Part shown: positions 58,820-64,000 of the stretch, piece by piece
Position numbering within the stretch: the first letter of the stretch is position 1
Layout: each line of letters opens with the position of its first letter
DNA from: Platycnemis pennipes
Lineage: Eukaryota > Arthropoda > Insecta > Odonata > Platycnemididae
NCBI GenBank assembly: GCA_933228895.1
Contig: OW121852.1
Location: forward strand, 106,723,544 to 106,787,543
Direction: 5' to 3'
Length of the DNA: 64,000 nt
The notes under the pieces: model-generated
Databases searched by the model: none
The model's input: only the letters and a program-made list of their open reading frames with translations
What the model was told of the DNA's origin: nothing
Position numbers and translations under genes: made by a program

Positions 58820-61200
58820 TTGCCAACGCTGGGTTTCTCTCCAACCTCCTTTCCCATCCTTTCCTCCAAGCCTGAATTATAAGTTCGAATACAGAATTGA
58901 AAAAACAAATGAGATTTATTTACTGTCCTGAAATAATTCTCATTCCCTGAGGAATATCTTTCCTATTTCATTGATGAACTACATTTTTCATGCTCAGTAA
59001 GAGCGCGGTACTCCAACGGGGACTCAGTATGACAACATTCCTTTTGGTAGGGACCAGATATCCAAGGGAATCTAAAAAACTCGGCATCGGTTAGGCACAG
59101 GCAATAAGAGACGCCGAGTGACGGTATTAGGACATAAGATAACGAATTGCCAGATGAAACAGTGTATTATCCACCACAGAGACTTCGGAGTTCAAATGGA
59201 AATATTTATATGCCGCATAATAATATGACAAGGCAATAAAGAGTTCTGGTGTTCCCAGAGAAGGAAAGAAGTAAATGAGATGAATGGAGAAAATAACAAG
59301 CCAGAGTTTAGTTCAGTTGAGAGTAAAAACGAATCAATATGAACAGTTTATGACTGCTAGGAAAGAAAACATGAAAATGTCCGTGCGTAGAATCGCTCAC
59401 CAGGGGAGAAAAGAGGAAACAATGAAGTCGGTACACTAAGAAAAAATTGCAACTCGTAATTAATGATGATGTCCTTCTAAAAATGAAGAGAACACGAGTG
59501 GATGGCAATAAACAACGCTCATTGCAATCATGTTTCCAATTAAGACGAAGAAACTCAACAGATAGAATTTGGGGATTTATGTAATTATTATATCATTCCT
59601 CCAAACTATCACCAAAAATCAGACAGTGAATATGTTATATGCCTAAGAAGAGTCTCGGGATTGAGGAGCTATAAACATTTTTATGACCTTAATACACCCC
59701 TTAAATTACATCGGAGTGAATATATAGTGATATTTCAAATTCATGAAAAACTGAAATATTTGTCAAAAGAAAAAAATCAACATGAATCAAGTTCCAGTGA
59801 AGTATAGTTATAGTATACAACAACCATCTCATACAAATACAGTATTTAGGTGGTATCGAACATTTTCATCCCATATTATCTATTTTTTTGGGAGGAAAAG
59901 AGAAGAAATGTAAAAATTAAAAATAAGCTCTTGACTGCGAATCCAAATCATCTCAGGCATTCAACGGAATGGCATAGGTTGTGTATCTTTAATTTCTTGC
60001 ATTTGCATGAGAAAATTGATTTTTATTCCAATTGTACAAGTGCACTCGAATAATGCAACGTAGTAACAGATATCAAGCAGTGGGAATTCAAGTGTAATTA
60101 AAGCGTGGGAATTTTGAGAGTTTAAGGGTACAAAGACAATTTCACGCTTATTTTTACTGGAGAAGATAGGCACAATAGCATCTCGCAAACGCTACATGTG
60201 ATGTATACATTTTTTAAATTGGGTAAAAAATAGAGCAAAACTGTTTCACCGCCGAATTCTCAATAAAGAGAATTCAAAACGCATGTGTCCAGTAAATTTT
60301 GTGACAATGTAAATAATGCATGATTGAAACTCATACTTCACAAACGATAAAAATCTTCGAAAACAAGAGGATAAATGAAGTAGGTGCACGTCAATGGGCG
60401 TAACAGTATTTGCATCAATCACCATCATCAACCGTGCCATTTATCATCGTGTATGGAAGGGCATAAATTCATTGGATGAAAGTCAAAAAGTGAATATCCT
60501 TTTTTGATCGAGACATTAATTTTGACATTTTTTTGGTTATGAGTCAAGTAAAAAACGAGAAATAAACAATGCTTCTATAAGTTTAAGTAACAAAATCAAC
60601 GAAATAGTGACAAAATTAATCACCCCGTTAATTTGAATACCACTCGCAAGCGACAGGGCCTTATAATATCATCCATCAACAATAAGATTTAAAATGAAAA
60701 TACCGAGGTTTTAAAGTCTTCAGTTTTTCTTTGCAATTTAACTGGAGGTTGATAATCATATGAATTAAAGTTATTTTACTGATGAAGCGCAGTATAAGAA
60801 ATGAAACCAACCCAACCTAGCATAATGAATGCACATATTTTGTGGAAAATTAATTCTACCATACTGGGTACTTAAAAAGCTGTAAACTACGAAACCTGCC
60901 AATCCAGGGCAGGTATGGACTACCAGGGCCCAATACTAAACACAACGATAAAAAAGGTTATTTGCAAGTATATAACAGAAGTACTATAAGAGATTTTTAA
61001 GAATAATAACGTACCTATGCCATGGTAGAGATCAATCTAAAATTCTTCTAAAAATATAAAAATTTCATAATACAGCATTATAAATTCTTTGGAAAACTGG
61101 GGAAGAGATATTTAACTGAGTAAAAATTGAGTAAGAATAGTTAATTTATAATTTACTTAGAGTAAAGAACCCTTGTGAATTCCTTGCATAGTGTATATTG
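58820..61200. other. A-rich non-coding stretch
   Basis: Strongly A-rich on plus (about 31 A against 13 T in 60541-60600). Small frames only; nothing recognised. Confidence 0.35.
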
Positions 61201-61204
61201 AATA

Positions 61205-63885
61205 ATATATAAAAGAGCCGATAATAATGACAAGTAATGGTAGTACTCACCCTCAAATGCCCAACTGTAAAAATTACTCATTCAAAAACTTTATTCATTC
61301 ATTTTCACGGAAAACAGACAAATTTCGATCCATTTCGTGGTAATTCTAATCGTACTAGCGTCTGTTTCATTCATCTCGAAGGTCGATGTACGGTTGGTAA
61401 GGGTTGAACTCAACAGGTACAAAACGCAGAGATATGTAAAATACACATATCAGGGTAATACCATTACTAGTCTCCCAGGAAAATCCTATAATCGGAAACT
61501 CATAGGGTTTGGGTTTAACAGGAAATGCCCATATAGCTATCCGGACTCTTAATCTGGGGCTTTCGTTCAGCAAGATTGAGCTCTAGCTACCTACTTTATT
61601 ATAGAATCAGCAACACAATAGGTACATTCCAATGTATGCGTCAAATATTTTGAGTGAAAAATAGCACTTATGGTGAAATTTCAACATAAATTTATGATTC
61701 GATCACTATCGAGAGGAACCCTGATAAAGAGTATTATCGCTTACTGAGCAGGAGCTTTACTGCCGAATGGTAATGAATGAAAACTTGAATTGATCACTAT
61801 TCGAGAAGCCCTTTAAAAATCGAATTTTTGGGTAAAATAAAGGGGTCTATGCAACTAAAAAAAGTGACTCCGGCGAAATGCGCAGTAAAAAGGACGGCAC
61901 GTGCAAGAGAGAACGCGATCCTTTTCTCAGTTCCGGAACGATTCGCACGCACTAAACTTTTGAATAAGGCGATATTGGCAGAAACCTTCGGAAGGATATC
62001 TGGGGGCACAGTTAAGTCTCCCGAGCATAATAAGCCGCGGGTGGGGGGATGAGGATTTCTAAGACGGTGCAGTCACATTTGGAGTTCAGAAGCGGCACGG
62101 CTCTGAAGGACCGTTCTTATTGCTCGAGGCTAGACGCCGAGCGCCAAATGGGACGCGGCGGCGGAGTGCGAAATCCCGGATTTCTGCGGAGAGAGAGGAC
62201 AGCTTCCGCCACGGCGGTGCTTAGACGAGAAAGCAAGGAAGGCCCGAACTGAATCGCAGAGGGAATTAAAAAAAAAAAATATCACAAGATTCAAAAGAAC
62301 GAAGATTCCATTCAGTGGCACGTCTCGGTAGGGTTATTCTCAGAGATACTTCAGCGAGAAGAAATTTCGACGAACCGACGCGTGCAAATTTACCACGCGA
62401 AAAAAAACACAAAAATACTGGGTGGAACGAGATTCCCAGCGAGGATAGTAAACGAACGAGAGAAGCAATTTCCCGTAGGGAAAATAAATTTATTTCCTCC
62501 CAGGCCTCGATGCTCATGCATCATGCTCACAGGAAGGAGTGTAGCCACATGATGTAGTGAATCCTATTCGGGTCAAAATAAATTTATTTCTCCCATGAAA
62601 AATTATTTTCTCAAACTTCTGTAATGATCTAATTCCAAATATCATGCCATATTTTTCATTATTGGTTCCAAAGTGGATAACACAACCGATTTAACAAAAC
62701 CTTGTGGAATTTAATAGAGAGGAAAGAACAACGACGCTTATGATTTACAATCGAAGGAAACAATCCCTTATTCGAACAACAAATGAGAAATGGGTCACGG
62801 GATCGGTAACGTACCGGCCTGGCAACCCAAAAATGAAATTCGGCCTCCCAATAAATTTTTTATGATTATCATAAATTTAAGAGTTTTAGCTAGACAACGC
62901 GATATAACCTTAGCAGTTGGAACACATTAAAAAACTAATTATATCACTGAAAATTACATTAAAATACCCAGTAACTGAAGCAAGTGATCGTGATATGGCA
63001 CTATTGATAATTTACGTAAAGGTATTTACTTACAGTTTACGGAAATATTGACGAGAAACTACCTTCAAAGTCGATAACGACCAATTGCGAGACTGAGGAT
63101 AATGATATTAATCAACATTAAGAACGTTATATATGTAGTGAATGGAGTACCTCATTCATAGAAAAATGCCAACATGCAGGGCCTGGCAATGAAAATAATT
63201 AGGAGACCAAATCTCACCTGACCATTCTGATTGCATGATTTTCTCATGAAGCCATAATAACGACTCTTTATCTATAAGTCCATGTATTTTCAACTCAACG
63301 GCTTGCGAACGTCGACGCCCTTCGATCGCTCCTATTCATTTTTAAACATGAGAGAGTATTCCGATATGGCGAACCAACACGCAACTCACCTGATTCCACC
63401 TAGCTTCTCTATTTCATGCGAATATTAGGGGAATGGCCGAGGAAATGGCGTACCCAAGGCCTTGTCAAGAGCAAAACATTTCTCTCAATGCACGACTAAC
63501 AAAAGGGAAAGAACCTTCTCATTTTTTTACATAAATTAAGGAAAACTTAATTTTCCACGAAAGATATTCGCCTTGGAAAAAGGGTTCTTTTGTTCATTAC
63601 GAATAGATTCCACGAAGAGACTACCGAAACAATACATTTTCTTGAATGAATGATTTTCTCAACTTACACAAAGCCTTTAATTTAAAAAATTTGACTAAAT
63701 TTCATTTGTTACATGAAGACTGAAACATAATATCCATTGTTTTCGAGAATAGCATACTAGCAGGAAGAATCACCACTGATACTGAAGTTTGCTGAGGACA
63801 TTTGCGACAGAAGAAGGAGGCAGTAGGGTGCAGAAAGATAATATTCAGGTAAGGGCGGAAGGGAGGGGAGAAACCCAACGTCGAC
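61205..63885. other. Non-coding stretch with GC island
   Basis: A CpG-rich island lies at about 61850-62260, with plus frames of 74 and 67 codons that show no domain. The rest is A-rich. No exon or repeat family is recognised. Confidence 0.35.
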
Positions 63886-63889
63886 TTTA

Positions 63890-63972
63890 GCTTGCTTCTA
63901 ACAAAAGGCGCCAAACAGTCCACGCTTCTTACGGCCCATCCGACGGACGAAGTGCTACACTTTTTCTCTAAA
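63890..63972 (-). repeat. SINE body fragment (copy 5)
   Basis: On minus: TGTAGCACTTCGTCCGTCGG, GGATGGGCCGTAAG and GGCGCCTTTTGTTAG, matching the shared body. It is cut at its outer side by divergence near the window end. Confidence 0.6.
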
Positions 63973-64000
63973 CTCAATAGTTATATCAGTGAAGTATCTC

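Overview
This window is eukaryotic nuclear DNA from an animal, most likely an insect or other arthropod. That reading is an inference from the AT-rich, gene-poor sequence, the spliceosomal exon and the repeat types. Nothing is bacterial: there are no operons and no dense coding. Most long open frames lie in GC-richer islands, are open on both strands, and match no family I recognise.

The one well-supported host gene is on the minus strand. An internal exon at 47424-47519, bounded by a clean acceptor and donor, encodes the zinc finger of a ZNRF1/ZNRF2-type E3 ubiquitin ligase. About 7.9 kb upstream on the same strand, at 55400-55679, is a GC3-rich open frame with a start codon, a donor-like end in a compatible phase and a CpG-rich, TATA-bearing upstream region. 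It is a plausible first coding exon of the same gene. The RING exon was not found and probably lies outside the window or escaped reading by eye.

The rest is intronic or intergenic DNA full of mobile-element remains. (1) Three inverted-repeat elements at 3.1, 39.1 and 45.2 kb share termini and TWA target duplications, as PIF/Harbinger MITEs do. (2) A roughly 500-530 bp element with inverted ends has two copies in opposite orientation at 12.1 and 58.2 kb. (3) Two 5'-truncated copies of one LINE lie at 8.7 and 40.4 kb. (4) Many tRNA-derived SINE pieces occur; at least five share a 3' body. (5) Foldback structures lie at 10.5, 16.6, 17.1, 28.8 and 46.6 kb. Two of them carry CTGA...CGAAAC motifs reminiscent of the hammerhead ribozymes of Penelope-like elements. 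(6) Several short tandem duplications occur.

By region: 1-17 kb is A-rich on the plus strand and holds SINEs, one MITE, one LINE, a palindrome and copy 1 of the 530-bp element. The segment 17.2-28.2 kb is T-rich, as if of opposite polarity, with GC islands and a 156-bp tandem duplication. From 28.3 to 64 kb the plus strand is A-rich again. That last block contains the ZNRF exon, the candidate first exon, two MITEs, the second LINE copy and copy 2 of the inverted-end element. T richness on the minus strand there fits one long minus-strand transcription unit, but this is inference. All reading was by eye, so repeat boundaries are approximate to a few bases unless a target duplication fixes them.
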